Source of the DNA: Unio delphinus
Lineage: Eukaryota > Mollusca > Bivalvia > Unionida > Unionidae
Length of the DNA: 64,000 nt
NCBI GenBank assembly: GCA_029339505.1
Contig: JAQISU010000094.1
Coordinates: forward strand, 2,753,501-2,817,500
Reading direction: 5' to 3'
Of the stretch, positions 29,569 to 37,477 are shown in pieces. Made by a program: the position numbers and the translations under genes. The notes beneath the pieces were generated by a model. That model had not been told where the DNA came from and made no database searches. It saw nothing but the letters and a program-made list of their open reading frames with translations. Position 1 is the stretch's first letter. Each line of letters starts with the position of its first letter.

Positions 29569-29622
29569 ATGTTGAAAGTGTGGTATTAATTATTTTTATA
29601 TGAATTTCCACACTTTCAACAT
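29569..29622. promoter_or_regulatory. Covarying hairpin/dyad 1 (E2)
   Basis: Perfect 15-bp arms ATGTTGAAAGTGTGG and CCACACTTTCAACAT around a TTTTTATATG loop. It occupies the same place as the E3 hairpins but with a different stem. Confidence 0.72.
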
Positions 29623-29696
29623 CAATGGACGAAGGTGTTTTATGATGAAATAACACTTCCATGACCGTGTTAAAAATCATCCGACATGTCAAAAAA

Positions 29697-29750
29697 ATGT
29701 TGAAAGTGTGGTATTAATTATTTTTATAAGGATTTCCACACTTTCAACAT
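29697..29750. promoter_or_regulatory. Covarying hairpin/dyad 2 (E2)
   Basis: Same arms as the unit at 29569, 128 bp downstream. The loop contains TTTTTATAAG. Confidence 0.72.
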
Positions 29751-29862
29751 CAATGATAATGCCGCTTAAACACTTCCATGACCGTATCAAAAATCATCCG
29801 ATGGTGTTAGGTCGGATTGAAAAATTGTTTTACAATTGAAAAATGGTTTCTGATTTCAAATA

Positions 29863-30831
29863 ATGGTCAATGAAGCATTAACAACCCGATTGGCTCGTGA
29901 ACGACTGGATGCAATCAGGAGATTTGTACCAATTCGTGACTCTGTAAGAAATAAACTGCAACAACGACAGAGTTTACAAACTGATTTTGCTCTGGGGTCT
30001 GAAGAGTTGTTTAAACCAGTAACCACAGCAACGAAAGGGGTAGAGCGTGCTTTACTGGGAGATGGTCCCGAGACGGGAAAATCTGTTATTGGTGAACTTG
30101 AAAAAATAGCAGCGAAAACTGAACAAACAAAACAAATAGAATCAAAGAGAACAGTAGATGATTTACGCATGAGATTTAACGAAGAAGGGTTAGCAACAAT
30201 TGATGAGACTGATCCAACAGAAATTCCTACGCTTGTTGTTACTTCTTATGAAAACAGAAAAAAAATGTTGAAAACAGAACATCATAAGTTTGTTAAGAAT
30301 TTCACTCACTGGGCTGATATATTCTACAAAATCAAAACTGGAAAAAGTCAAAAAAAGACAAATAGTGCATCATACATTGAATATATCAGGATGGTGGATC
30401 ACGTGTATAATCAATATGAAGAACTAAAACAACAACAAAAACCGCCAAAATTGCAAAGAAAGCGACAGCAACCTGCAAAGAAAATATCTTTTTCTCCTAA
30501 AAAACAACAACTACCACCTGATGATGATGATGATGATGATGATTATTTACAAGAAACGGGTTTAGAAAAACTAGATGAAGCAGCTGGTTATAGCGGAAGT
30601 GGACTGCAAGATTCCAGTGGACCCCAAAGTGGGGTATGTCCTGATAGTGTTATCAATGATATATCACGATTAGATGTTCTTGTAGGAGGGTTCCGAGCTG
30701 GAAATAACTCTCCAGAAATAATTAATGAAGCAGCTGATATCTGTAGACGGTTATTTGCCGGCGGTATCATGGATATCAAAACATATCGAGATTTCATTGA
30801 CGAGTTAGCAAATGGGTATCATAGTGATTAA
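29863..30831 (+). CDS. Modular DDDDDD virion protein (E2, intact)
   Basis: 322 aa. The N-terminal arm MVNEALTTRLARERLDAIRR is shared with E3. The middle module is unique to E2 (RTVDDLRMRFNEEG..., VVTSYENRKKMLKTEHHKF, ASYIEYIRMVDHVYNQYEEL) and is followed by a basic KLQRKRQQPAKK linker, an acidic run of eight Asp, and the conserved C-terminal segment (LDVLVGGFRAGNNSPEI...CRRLFAGGIMD). The role is unknown; position and conservation suggest a virion or morphogenesis protein. Confidence 0.75.
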   Translation: MVNEALTTRLARERLDAIRRFVPIRDSVRNKLQQRQSLQTDFALGSEELFKPVTTATKGVERALLGDGPETGKSVIGELEKIAAKTEQTKQIESKRTVDDLRMRFNEEGLATIDETDPTEIPTLVVTSYENRKKMLKTEHHKFVKNFTHWADIFYKIKTGKSQKKTNSASYIEYIRMVDHVYNQYEELKQQQKPPKLQRKRQQPAKKISFSPKKQQLPPDDDDDDDDYLQETGLEKLDEAAGYSGSGLQDSSGPQSGVCPDSVINDISRLDVLVGGFRAGNNSPEIINEAADICRRLFAGGIMDIKTYRDFIDELANGYHSD

Positions 30832-30842
30832 ATAACAATTGA

Positions 30843-30867
30843 AAACACTATTGTTTTTATAACAATG
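30843..30867 (+). promoter_or_regulatory. Putative virion-gene promoter (E2)
   Basis: AACACTATTGTTTTTATAACA immediately before the ATG, the same as in E3 with one change. Confidence 0.5.
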
Positions 30868-31296
30868 ATCGTACACTACAATCATGATAAACCAACCCCC
30901 GTCTATGTAGTTAATTCACGGTTTCCAGTTTATAAGGCATACTATGGAGATGGCCTCGGCAATACCATTTTAGGATTCTTTTCAAGAATGGCCCCAAAAG
31001 TGATGCCGTTAGCTAAACAGTTATCAATGAAAGCCATTGATGTTATTCGTGATAAGGGTATTAGTACTGTTGGAAATCTTGCCGGGAAAGCGTTTTCAAC
31101 TGCGAAGGATAAAATAACATCATTAGTGGGGCGAAAAAAGAAACCGTTACCGTCTACAGAAGAAATGCCTGCAAGTGTTAGTAAAATAATAAATAACGCA
31201 GTAGATGAAAAATTAGCGTCGATGGTAAATCAAGGGGACCAAAGCAATATTGCAAACATGATAGCAGGAAGTGGCCTTAAAAAACTACGTCGATGA
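30865..31296 (+). CDS. 143-aa virion-type protein (E2)
   Basis: Almost identical to 22387-22818, with the amphipathic Gly-rich segment (GLGNTILGFFSRMAPKV), Lys-rich centre and KKLRR end. It is separated from the capsid ATG by ~55 bp. Confidence 0.7.
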   Translation: MIVHYNHDKPTPVYVVNSRFPVYKAYYGDGLGNTILGFFSRMAPKVMPLAKQLSMKAIDVIRDKGISTVGNLAGKAFSTAKDKITSLVGRKKKPLPSTEEMPASVSKIINNAVDEKLASMVNQGDQSNIANMIAGSGLKKLRR

Positions 31297-31350
31297 AAAT
31301 GGAAAAATCGTTTACGATTTCACTATTTAGACTCTGATAAATAGAATAAA

Positions 31351-32760
31351 ATGTTCAAAAAGTCATCTGATCCAGCATTTGATATAGACGCCCCAGTTGG
31401 CAAGGATGATTCTGTACGCGATTATCAATATTACGCCTATCATGCCATAAACTCAAATAGTCGAGCAAGAATTGATCTTCAAGTCCATGATACCAGTAAA
31501 TACTTTTTACCCTGTGAAGCATTTATTGAAGTAGAAGGAGAAATTGTAACAGCTGCTGATACTACTGCTGTACCAGCACCGTATCCAGCTGGTACTCAAG
31601 TCGGTTTTGTCAATAATGGTATTATGGCGCTATTTGAGAGTGCTAGATATCTCATTGATGGAAAAGAAATTGAGTCCATAGATCGTGATGTTGATGTGGC
31701 TACAACAATAATCGGGTTAGCGAGATATTCTGATGATTATACAAGATCAGCAGGGCCCTCTATGATGTTTGCAAAAGATGCTAAGAATACCGCTGGTGGA
31801 AATCCATTTGTTGTAAGACGACCAAAAAAACGTGATAATAGTGATTCTGATGTCGAGAATATGATTATAAACAACGATGCTAATTTCAATCTAGGAGCTG
31901 CAACACGAAACGCAATGTTGCAAGGAGAACGTAAATCATTTTCATGCGCGATTCCACTGCATCACATATTTGGATTCTGTAGAAACGTCAGAAAAGTTAT
32001 CTACGGGGCGAAGCATACAGTATCGCTTGTACGAAAGGGTGATGATAACGACGCAATTTGGAGGATTCCAGTAAATGCTGCAGCCCCCAATGCTGATGCC
32101 GGTAGAGTCGATTTAACAAAAATATCATTGTGGATGCCAGTGTTGACTCCAGCAATCACCGCAGAAGGACGATTACTATCATTTATGGACCAAGGAGGAA
32201 AATCATTACTAAGTTGGCTAACCGTGAGTACAGATGTGAAACAATCAAATATCAACGGGTTATTCACTTGGAACCTAGCATCAAAACAAGGCGTTTCTGC
32301 GCCACGTCATATATTTATTGCGTTACAGGATAACGCACGAGTTGGCAATCAAGAACGAAGCCATATGATATTTGATCAATTAGGTGTGAAAGACGTCTCA
32401 CTGAGAATAAACGGCCAGCAGGAACCATCCGAGGATATACAACTTAATTACACAGAAAATCATATTGCACGAGTTTATCATCATCTGTTGTCATTTATGG
32501 CACGCGATCAAAATGTGGATACTGGTTTGCAAATATCACAATATGATTTTAAAAATTTGTATCCGATCTATTACTTCTCACTGGAACATCTCGATTTGAT
32601 GAGACAATCTGTTGTTGATATACACTTTAGAGCTAATGTGACTCGTGGTGCTATTGCTGATTATAGAGCGGTTGCTGTCATTCTCAGTGATAAATCAATG
32701 CTACTCGAAGGTGTTGGTGGAAGAATGAGAGTGGTAGATGCCCCAGTAGAAAATCTTTGA
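31351..32760 (+). CDS. Major capsid protein, double jelly-roll type (E2, intact)
   Basis: 469 aa, within the usual MCP size range for this element type. It starts MFKKSSDPAFDIDAPVGKDD. Recognisable blocks are DTSKYFLPCEAFIEVEGEI, NNGIMALFESARYLIDGKEI, LHHIFGFCRNVRKVIYGAKH and the C-terminal IYYFSLEHLDL / DYRAVAVILSDKSMLL. It should form the hexon-like capsomer of an icosahedral shell. Identification rests on these blocks, size and place between the 143-aa gene and the core gene; no structure was computed. This is the only intact copy. Confidence 0.78.
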   Translation: MFKKSSDPAFDIDAPVGKDDSVRDYQYYAYHAINSNSRARIDLQVHDTSKYFLPCEAFIEVEGEIVTAADTTAVPAPYPAGTQVGFVNNGIMALFESARYLIDGKEIESIDRDVDVATTIIGLARYSDDYTRSAGPSMMFAKDAKNTAGGNPFVVRRPKKRDNSDSDVENMIINNDANFNLGAATRNAMLQGERKSFSCAIPLHHIFGFCRNVRKVIYGAKHTVSLVRKGDDNDAIWRIPVNAAAPNADAGRVDLTKISLWMPVLTPAITAEGRLLSFMDQGGKSLLSWLTVSTDVKQSNINGLFTWNLASKQGVSAPRHIFIALQDNARVGNQERSHMIFDQLGVKDVSLRINGQQEPSEDIQLNYTENHIARVYHHLLSFMARDQNVDTGLQISQYDFKNLYPIYYFSLEHLDLMRQSVVDIHFRANVTRGAIADYRAVAVILSDKSMLLEGVGGRMRVVDAPVENL

Positions 32761-32809
32761 ACGATTTTTCTCGATTTTTCATTGAATTAGAATCAATCAA
32801 TTATATATA

Positions 32810-33040
32810 ATGTCATATAGTGTTATTAGTGTTACGTTAACTCCTGGTCAAATCAAAAAATTGCAATCAGAATCGGCTAAAAAATGTGGAACCACAATCA
32901 CGTTGAAACCCAACCAAATGACTGGTGGTGCAAATAAACTATCGCTGACAACTCGTCAGGTGAAACATTTCAATGATGCTTTCAAGGATAAAAAAGGAGT
33001 TCAGATTACTCTCTCTCTGCGGCTGCTATCAAAAATATGA
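32810..33040 (+). CDS. Small core-type protein, N-terminal frame (E2)
   Basis: 76 aa with the VTLTPGQIKKLQSE and LSLTTRQVKHFNDAF blocks. The end differs from E3: an extra CT in CTCTCTCT shifts the frame. The stop again overlaps the next ATG as ATGA. Confidence 0.65.
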   Translation: MSYSVISVTLTPGQIKKLQSESAKKCGTTITLKPNQMTGGANKLSLTTRQVKHFNDAFKDKKGVQITLSLRLLSKI

Positions 33041-33351
33041 TTAAAACAGGCGGTATATTTCCATTGTTAGCTGCAATACCAGCATTGATTGCAGCAGCAG
33101 CCCCAGCAGTGGCTAAAGCAGCGGCGTTAGGAGCCGTTGGTACTGCAGCAGGAATGGCGTTGAAAAAGGCAGCTGGACAAGGATATAAAAAAAAGAGACG
33201 ATCCGTTCACGGATTGGGTCTAAGACTACCAGGAACCCCGTATTCATGGTACAGCGGAAAAGGTCTAAGACTACCAGGGACCCCGTATTCATGGTACAGC
33301 GGGAGATCCGTTCACGGATCAGGCCTGAGACTACCAGGAACAGTTTATTAA
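33037..33351 (+). CDS. Small core-type protein, C-terminal frame (E2, intact)
   Basis: 104 aa. MIKTGGIFPLL, an Ala-rich membrane-like helix, KKAAGQGYKKKRR, then three tandem GLRLPGTPYSWYSG units. Ala-rich helix plus basic patch resembles adenovirus-type core or membrane-lytic minor proteins (inference). Its C-terminal LRLPGTPY repeats echo the KLPGTPWAKYPG stretch just before the PLA2 domain. It overlaps the protease reading frame upstream of the chosen protease start. Confidence 0.68.
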   Translation: MIKTGGIFPLLAAIPALIAAAAPAVAKAAALGAVGTAAGMALKKAAGQGYKKKRRSVHGLGLRLPGTPYSWYSGKGLRLPGTPYSWYSGRSVHGSGLRLPGTVY

Positions 33352-33377
33352 TTCAGAAATCTTCAATTTCCGAACCT

Positions 33378-33824
33378 ATGATTCCCATGTCCAATTTTGA
33401 TTTAATGGATGCTGCTAAAAAACTAGCGATTAAACATTTCAGAGGTGTTTTTATGAAAGATCAATTACCACATCAACCAAACAAAACTGAAACAGGTATT
33501 ATTAATCTCGATAACAGCACCGGACCTGGAACTCACTGGGTTGCATACGCTATTGATCCACGTGGGATTGTCTATTTTGATTCATATGGATTAGCCCCAC
33601 CAAAAGAATTTATGCGTTACATAAAACAATTTCCAATGAAGACTTGGTATTCTACGCTACCAACACAACAAATCAATGACCCACCAATATGCGGCAGTGA
33701 AGTATTAAATGTCCTTGACGCTATTTCTAACTCCTTGGGTAACCCAAGGGGAAAACCACCTCATATTGTCGTAAATGACTACACCAGCAATCGCTTTTTA
33801 GAGAGAGAAAGAGTTTTACAATAA
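33378..33824 (+). CDS. Adenain-like cysteine protease (E2, intact)
   Basis: 148 aa from the ATG of MIPMSNFD. His53 (THWVAY), Asp68 (YFDSYG), Gln97 (PTQQ) and Cys105 (PICGSE) form the expected catalytic set of adenovirus-type proteases. Its targets would be the capsid and core precursors encoded next to it. Confidence 0.86.
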   Translation: MIPMSNFDLMDAAKKLAIKHFRGVFMKDQLPHQPNKTETGIINLDNSTGPGTHWVAYAIDPRGIVYFDSYGLAPPKEFMRYIKQFPMKTWYSTLPTQQINDPPICGSEVLNVLDAISNSLGNPRGKPPHIVVNDYTSNRFLERERVLQ

Positions 33825-33825
33825 C

Positions 33826-34950
33826 ATGATTGATATTTGGGGGAGATCTTTGAAACCCAAACCCGATGGCACTGCAACCCCTGATTCTATCAAGGATATA
33901 ACAAAAAAAATTAAAGATGAAATAGCTGAGACGTTGAATTTAGAAAGTGTTGAACCCAATGAAATAGTTGTATTTCAAGATCGCCAGGGCAAATTGAAAT
34001 CTAGTAATATTTCTCTGGATGATATTTTAGTTAAACAACAAAACGCAATCGGGAACACCGTTGCGCTATTTTCCGATCAGGGTAAATTGAAAACCAGTAA
34101 TATTTCTCTGGATGATATTTTAGTTAAACAACAAAACGCAATCGAGAACACCGTTGCGTTATTTTCCGATCAGGGTAAATTGAAAACCAGTAATATTTCT
34201 CTGGATGATATTTTAGTTAAACAACAAAACGCAATCGAGAACACCGTTGCGTTATTTTCCGATCAGGGTAAATTGAAAACCAGTAATATTTCTCTGGATG
34301 ATATTTTAGTTAAACAACAAAACGCAATCGAGGATACTATCGCGTTATTTTCCGATCAGGGTAAACTCAAACCAGGCGTACTTTTTTCGACGATTACAGA
34401 TCGATTTAAAACTCTCAACGATTCTGCGTTAGAACTAGCAACACTTCAATCTAAAACCGAAGAACATATAAAACAGTTTACCGCATTTCGTAGAAATATC
34501 ATTGATAAATTTATTGGAACTACATTCGATAAAATTGAACTAAAACTCCCTGATATTAAACAATCCATCGATGAGACGAAAACCTCCATCGAAGACATCA
34601 AAGGTGATCTTTCGAGGATGATAACAGCCATTGAAAAAACAAAAATTCCTCATGAGAAAACCAACAACTTAGTATACACAATCCAACACGGATCATTTGA
34701 GTGGACACCTACAAACAACACATTAGATATCACTGCAACCGTTAAGGGTATTTATCAATTAACACTAGTAACACCATCGTCTCAATTTAATATTTCATCG
34801 TCCAGTTCATCTGGGGTCAATAATACGATTTCAACGATCATCGACAAGAATACAACTGAAAAGTTCACAATCACATCTACTGATAAAAATTTGGTTAGGG
34901 TCTCAACAACGTGGTATGTGGAATTCGTAGCGAATTTAAGTAAATCGTAA
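33826..34950 (+). CDS. Fibre-like repeat protein (E2, four repeat units)
   Basis: 374 aa, 61 residues longer than the E3 version, accounted for mainly by two additional 31-aa (93-bp) SNISLDDILVKQQNAIENTVALFSDQ-type units. The coiled-coil middle and C-terminal beta-rich domain (SSSSSGVNNTISTIID) are conserved. Confidence 0.65.
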   Translation: MIDIWGRSLKPKPDGTATPDSIKDITKKIKDEIAETLNLESVEPNEIVVFQDRQGKLKSSNISLDDILVKQQNAIGNTVALFSDQGKLKTSNISLDDILVKQQNAIENTVALFSDQGKLKTSNISLDDILVKQQNAIENTVALFSDQGKLKTSNISLDDILVKQQNAIEDTIALFSDQGKLKPGVLFSTITDRFKTLNDSALELATLQSKTEEHIKQFTAFRRNIIDKFIGTTFDKIELKLPDIKQSIDETKTSIEDIKGDLSRMITAIEKTKIPHEKTNNLVYTIQHGSFEWTPTNNTLDITATVKGIYQLTLVTPSSQFNISSSSSSGVNNTISTIIDKNTTEKFTITSTDKNLVRVSTTWYVEFVANLSKS

Positions 34951-34955
34951 TTGAA

Positions 34956-34982
34956 AACGCTAGCGTATTTAAAATAAAAATG
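34956..34982 (+). promoter_or_regulatory. Dyad promoter AACGCTAGCGTA (E2)
   Basis: ACGCTAGCGT palindrome followed by ATTTAAAATAAAA and the ATG of the two-TM protein. Confidence 0.55.
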
Positions 34983-35627
34983 ATTTCATCATCTCAATAT
35001 CGCTATGATCAGGTCAGAGAGTATCAAACTAGACTCAAAACCCTGTCTGAGGAGTATGAATTGAAAATTAAAAAATATCGCAGGAGAATTACCGCAATTG
35101 ATGTTACTGTGTATTCAGTGAGTGGTGTAATCACCGGAGCCGGTATTATACTGTCTTCAGTGACAATGATGGCACCGATAGCTGTTCCAATTTGCATTTC
35201 TGCGGCAACAACAATCGCTGGAATAATTTCAATAATCACAAAAAAAATATCCTCATGCAGCCAACGGAAACTACAAGACTACATAATTCAATTTCATGTT
35301 GTGTCTACTGCATACTCGCAATTATCCTCATTGATATCGTCATCGCTCGATGATACAATTATATCAGAAAGTGAGTTTTCAGCGATGGTAGATATATATG
35401 ATTCTGCGATGTCAAAATTAGAAGTACAAAAACATGAGTATAATAACAATGACAACACCGATGGAATTACTTCAACAAATAGTGGAGAACACAAACCCAG
35501 TACAAACAAGCATGATCTCAATAACCTCAACGAATCCAGAATTCAGTGTGAATTTCCCCTCTCCGGTCCCATTGAAGGAGATAGCGCTAGCCAAATTACG
35601 AGTATACCACAGTTGGCCAAATATTAG
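34980..35627 (+). CDS. Two-TM coiled-coil membrane protein (E2)
   Basis: 215 aa. Differs from the E3 copy at very few positions (e.g. TVYSVSG versus TVYAVSG). Overlaps the next gene by about 180 bp. Confidence 0.7.
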   Translation: MISSSQYRYDQVREYQTRLKTLSEEYELKIKKYRRRITAIDVTVYSVSGVITGAGIILSSVTMMAPIAVPICISAATTIAGIISIITKKISSCSQRKLQDYIIQFHVVSTAYSQLSSLISSSLDDTIISESEFSAMVDIYDSAMSKLEVQKHEYNNNDNTDGITSTNSGEHKPSTNKHDLNNLNESRIQCEFPLSGPIEGDSASQITSIPQLAKY

Positions 35628-36807
35628 GTCAAAATCATTTGGTGGTCAACAACCCAATAATTCACTGGTATTTGCAAATAAGAATAAACCAGACGGTACC
35701 CCAGATTGGAATGTTGTTTCCATACCAACCGGATCATACCAAATTGAACAAATCAATGATGAATTCGCGCGTAGAATAAAATCGATTACTGGAGTAGAGT
35801 CAAAAATAGCTATAACAGTTCATGTGCCGACACTATCATCTGCCATTGAAATAAGCACAGAAGGATACGTCGTAGATATCTATCAGAGTTCTATTAGAAC
35901 CGTACTAGGATGGCCTGAATTACCACCCGGTGGAAAAACCGTTAAATTACCAAAACCACAAAAAACTGATTATATCACCGACAGGACAAAATCTGATAAT
36001 CCAATAAAAAGCTATAGATATTATGATAAGTCATATTTTTTCATTAGAGTAGAATATGATGAAAAAATACGACTTATTCATCATCTTGCTAACCGGGATA
36101 AAATCACTGAAAATTTCACAGCTTTCAATAACGATATTTCGTTGTTGTTTATATCCCTTAGATCAGGCACTCTCACCCGAGATGAATTTATCAGTGTCGT
36201 AGAAACATGTAACAAAATCATCAATGACATGGAAACATTTCATTCACAAATTATTCAAGAGGTATTAGGTGACAGTAGTCCTAAAACAAGAGATTTATTT
36301 GCAATAGACTATAAGATCCGCATAAGAGATATTCCAACATTCAAACTACCAGGATATAATCTCTTAGAACTACAAAAATCTCTCGATGATGCCATCGATG
36401 AAGGTTTCAAAAAAATCCATGATACGTGGAAAAAAACACCATCACAACCACAAACAACTATCCTGACCCATAATAATGACCCAGATGGTGGTGGCAGGCA
36501 TATTGCTCCGTTCAAGGTGAATATTTCAACGGTGATTGCGCTCAATTTAGTATGTGATGTGATCGAAGGAAGCTATCAAATAAATTTAGAACGATCAAAT
36601 CAAGCTCAGCAGGGATATATTTTGTATTCATTTGCACCAACAGCTCCTCCAGGGTTTTTAATAATTGAGTCCCCGGTGAATCCAGTCTATATGCGATGTC
36701 ATAATAATTCATTAACCAGAATTAATTTCAAACTCACTGACCAGTCTAATAATCTGATTGATTTACAAGAGGAGGTTTTACAAATTAGTCTATTTGTAAA
36801 GTCGTAG
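35449..36807 (+). CDS. Penton-like minor capsid protein (E2, intact)
   Basis: 452 aa. The start at MTTPMELLQQ is supported by the E1 homologue (MATSQELLQR). The N-terminal NFPSPVPLKEIALAKLRVYHSW and PTGSYQIEQINDEF motifs and the C-terminal LYSFAP..PGFLII...KLTDQSNNLI blocks match the penton/minor capsid protein usually encoded by Mavericks and adintoviruses. The central region (about residues 170-330) is the variable one. It is the last gene before the right terminal repeat. Confidence 0.74.
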   Translation: MTTPMELLQQIVENTNPVQTSMISITSTNPEFSVNFPSPVPLKEIALAKLRVYHSWPNIRSKSFGGQQPNNSLVFANKNKPDGTPDWNVVSIPTGSYQIEQINDEFARRIKSITGVESKIAITVHVPTLSSAIEISTEGYVVDIYQSSIRTVLGWPELPPGGKTVKLPKPQKTDYITDRTKSDNPIKSYRYYDKSYFFIRVEYDEKIRLIHHLANRDKITENFTAFNNDISLLFISLRSGTLTRDEFISVVETCNKIINDMETFHSQIIQEVLGDSSPKTRDLFAIDYKIRIRDIPTFKLPGYNLLELQKSLDDAIDEGFKKIHDTWKKTPSQPQTTILTHNNDPDGGGRHIAPFKVNISTVIALNLVCDVIEGSYQINLERSNQAQQGYILYSFAPTAPPGFLIIESPVNPVYMRCHNNSLTRINFKLTDQSNNLIDLQEEVLQISLFVKS

Positions 36808-36823
36808 TGATTTTCGTCGTAGT

Positions 36824-37120
36824 GATTTACATGACCCTCGAACACGATATCGTATCGGACTGGATCAAATATTCGGTTAACCCATAGCAGCAGAAGGGGT
36901 GAGTGACAACGACGTTGTAGTCCCTTTTCCCCAAAAAATCGATGGAGGATTTCATTAATTTCATTGATTTTTTCATATTTTTTTTTGTTGACCTAATCCA
37001 TGAAACGATATCAGATTCACACACACATTGGGGCCTGATGTCATTGGTTTCATTGTTTTTAAGCGTGATTTCAGTGAAAACTTGTCTAAAAATGTTGTCC
37101 GGTTCGCCCCTTCTGCTGCT
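36824..37120. repeat. E2 right terminal inverted repeat (~297 bp)
   Basis: Inverted partner of 6930-7224. Its inner edge (36824-36880) carries the same 18 codons plus stop that end the ATPase, on the plus strand and without the rest of the gene, just after the penton-like gene. Confidence 0.95.
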
Positions 37121-37125
37121 CCAGG
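37121..37125. repeat. Target-site duplication of E2, right (CCAGG)
   Basis: Directly follows CTGCTGCT. The integrase reading frame resumes here. Confidence 0.95.
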
Positions 37126-37477
37126 CGTAATTACCGCGCTGAATAATGAGATTACTCGAACAATTAAAATGAAACCTAACAACGCGATAAAAAAAAGTAT
37201 ATACCCGTAAAACCACAAAATGATTTTTCAAAACAACCAATACTCGACAATGTCACTGTAAGATATTTATATGAACCAGGAGAGCTCGAAGGTGGCAAAA
37301 AGGGCTATTGATCCTATTTGGAGTGTCACTACGCATAAAATATCGAGTATAACACGATCGAACGGTAGACCAGCAATCTCTAAATTGGATTCAACTGCTC
37401 CTCAGCGCGGATTTACTTGTGAACAACTACAAGTGATACCCGAGGATACTCAATTATCCCCGAGTGGTCTTAACTAG
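37121..37477 (+). pseudogene. E1 integrase, 3' part
   Basis: Resumes at CCAGG with the PGVITALNNEITRTI segment, then a frameshift in an A-run near 37190-37200, and ends with RGFTCEQLQVIPEDTQLS. It continues 6339-6929. Confidence 0.93.

Larger units (their letters stand above)
6930..37120 (+). mobile_element. E2: middle element, inserted in the E1 integrase gene and carrying E3
   Basis: E2 begins AGCAGCAGAAGGGGCGAA and ends with its reverse complement, flanked by CCAGG (6925-6929 and 37121-37125). Its own DNA is 6930-13355 plus 28405-37120, about 15.1 kb. The ATPase and nearly the whole virion cluster are open. The integrase has two A-run frameshifts; the replicase has a TGA and an A-run frameshift; the zinc-finger gene is split by E3. 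Confidence 0.96.

Noticed and set aside
33246..33377. Longer N-terminus for the protease (MVQRKRSKTT...)
   Set aside because: It is the alternate frame of the LRLPGTPY repeats; the ATG at 33378 gives a compact protease with normal motif spacing.
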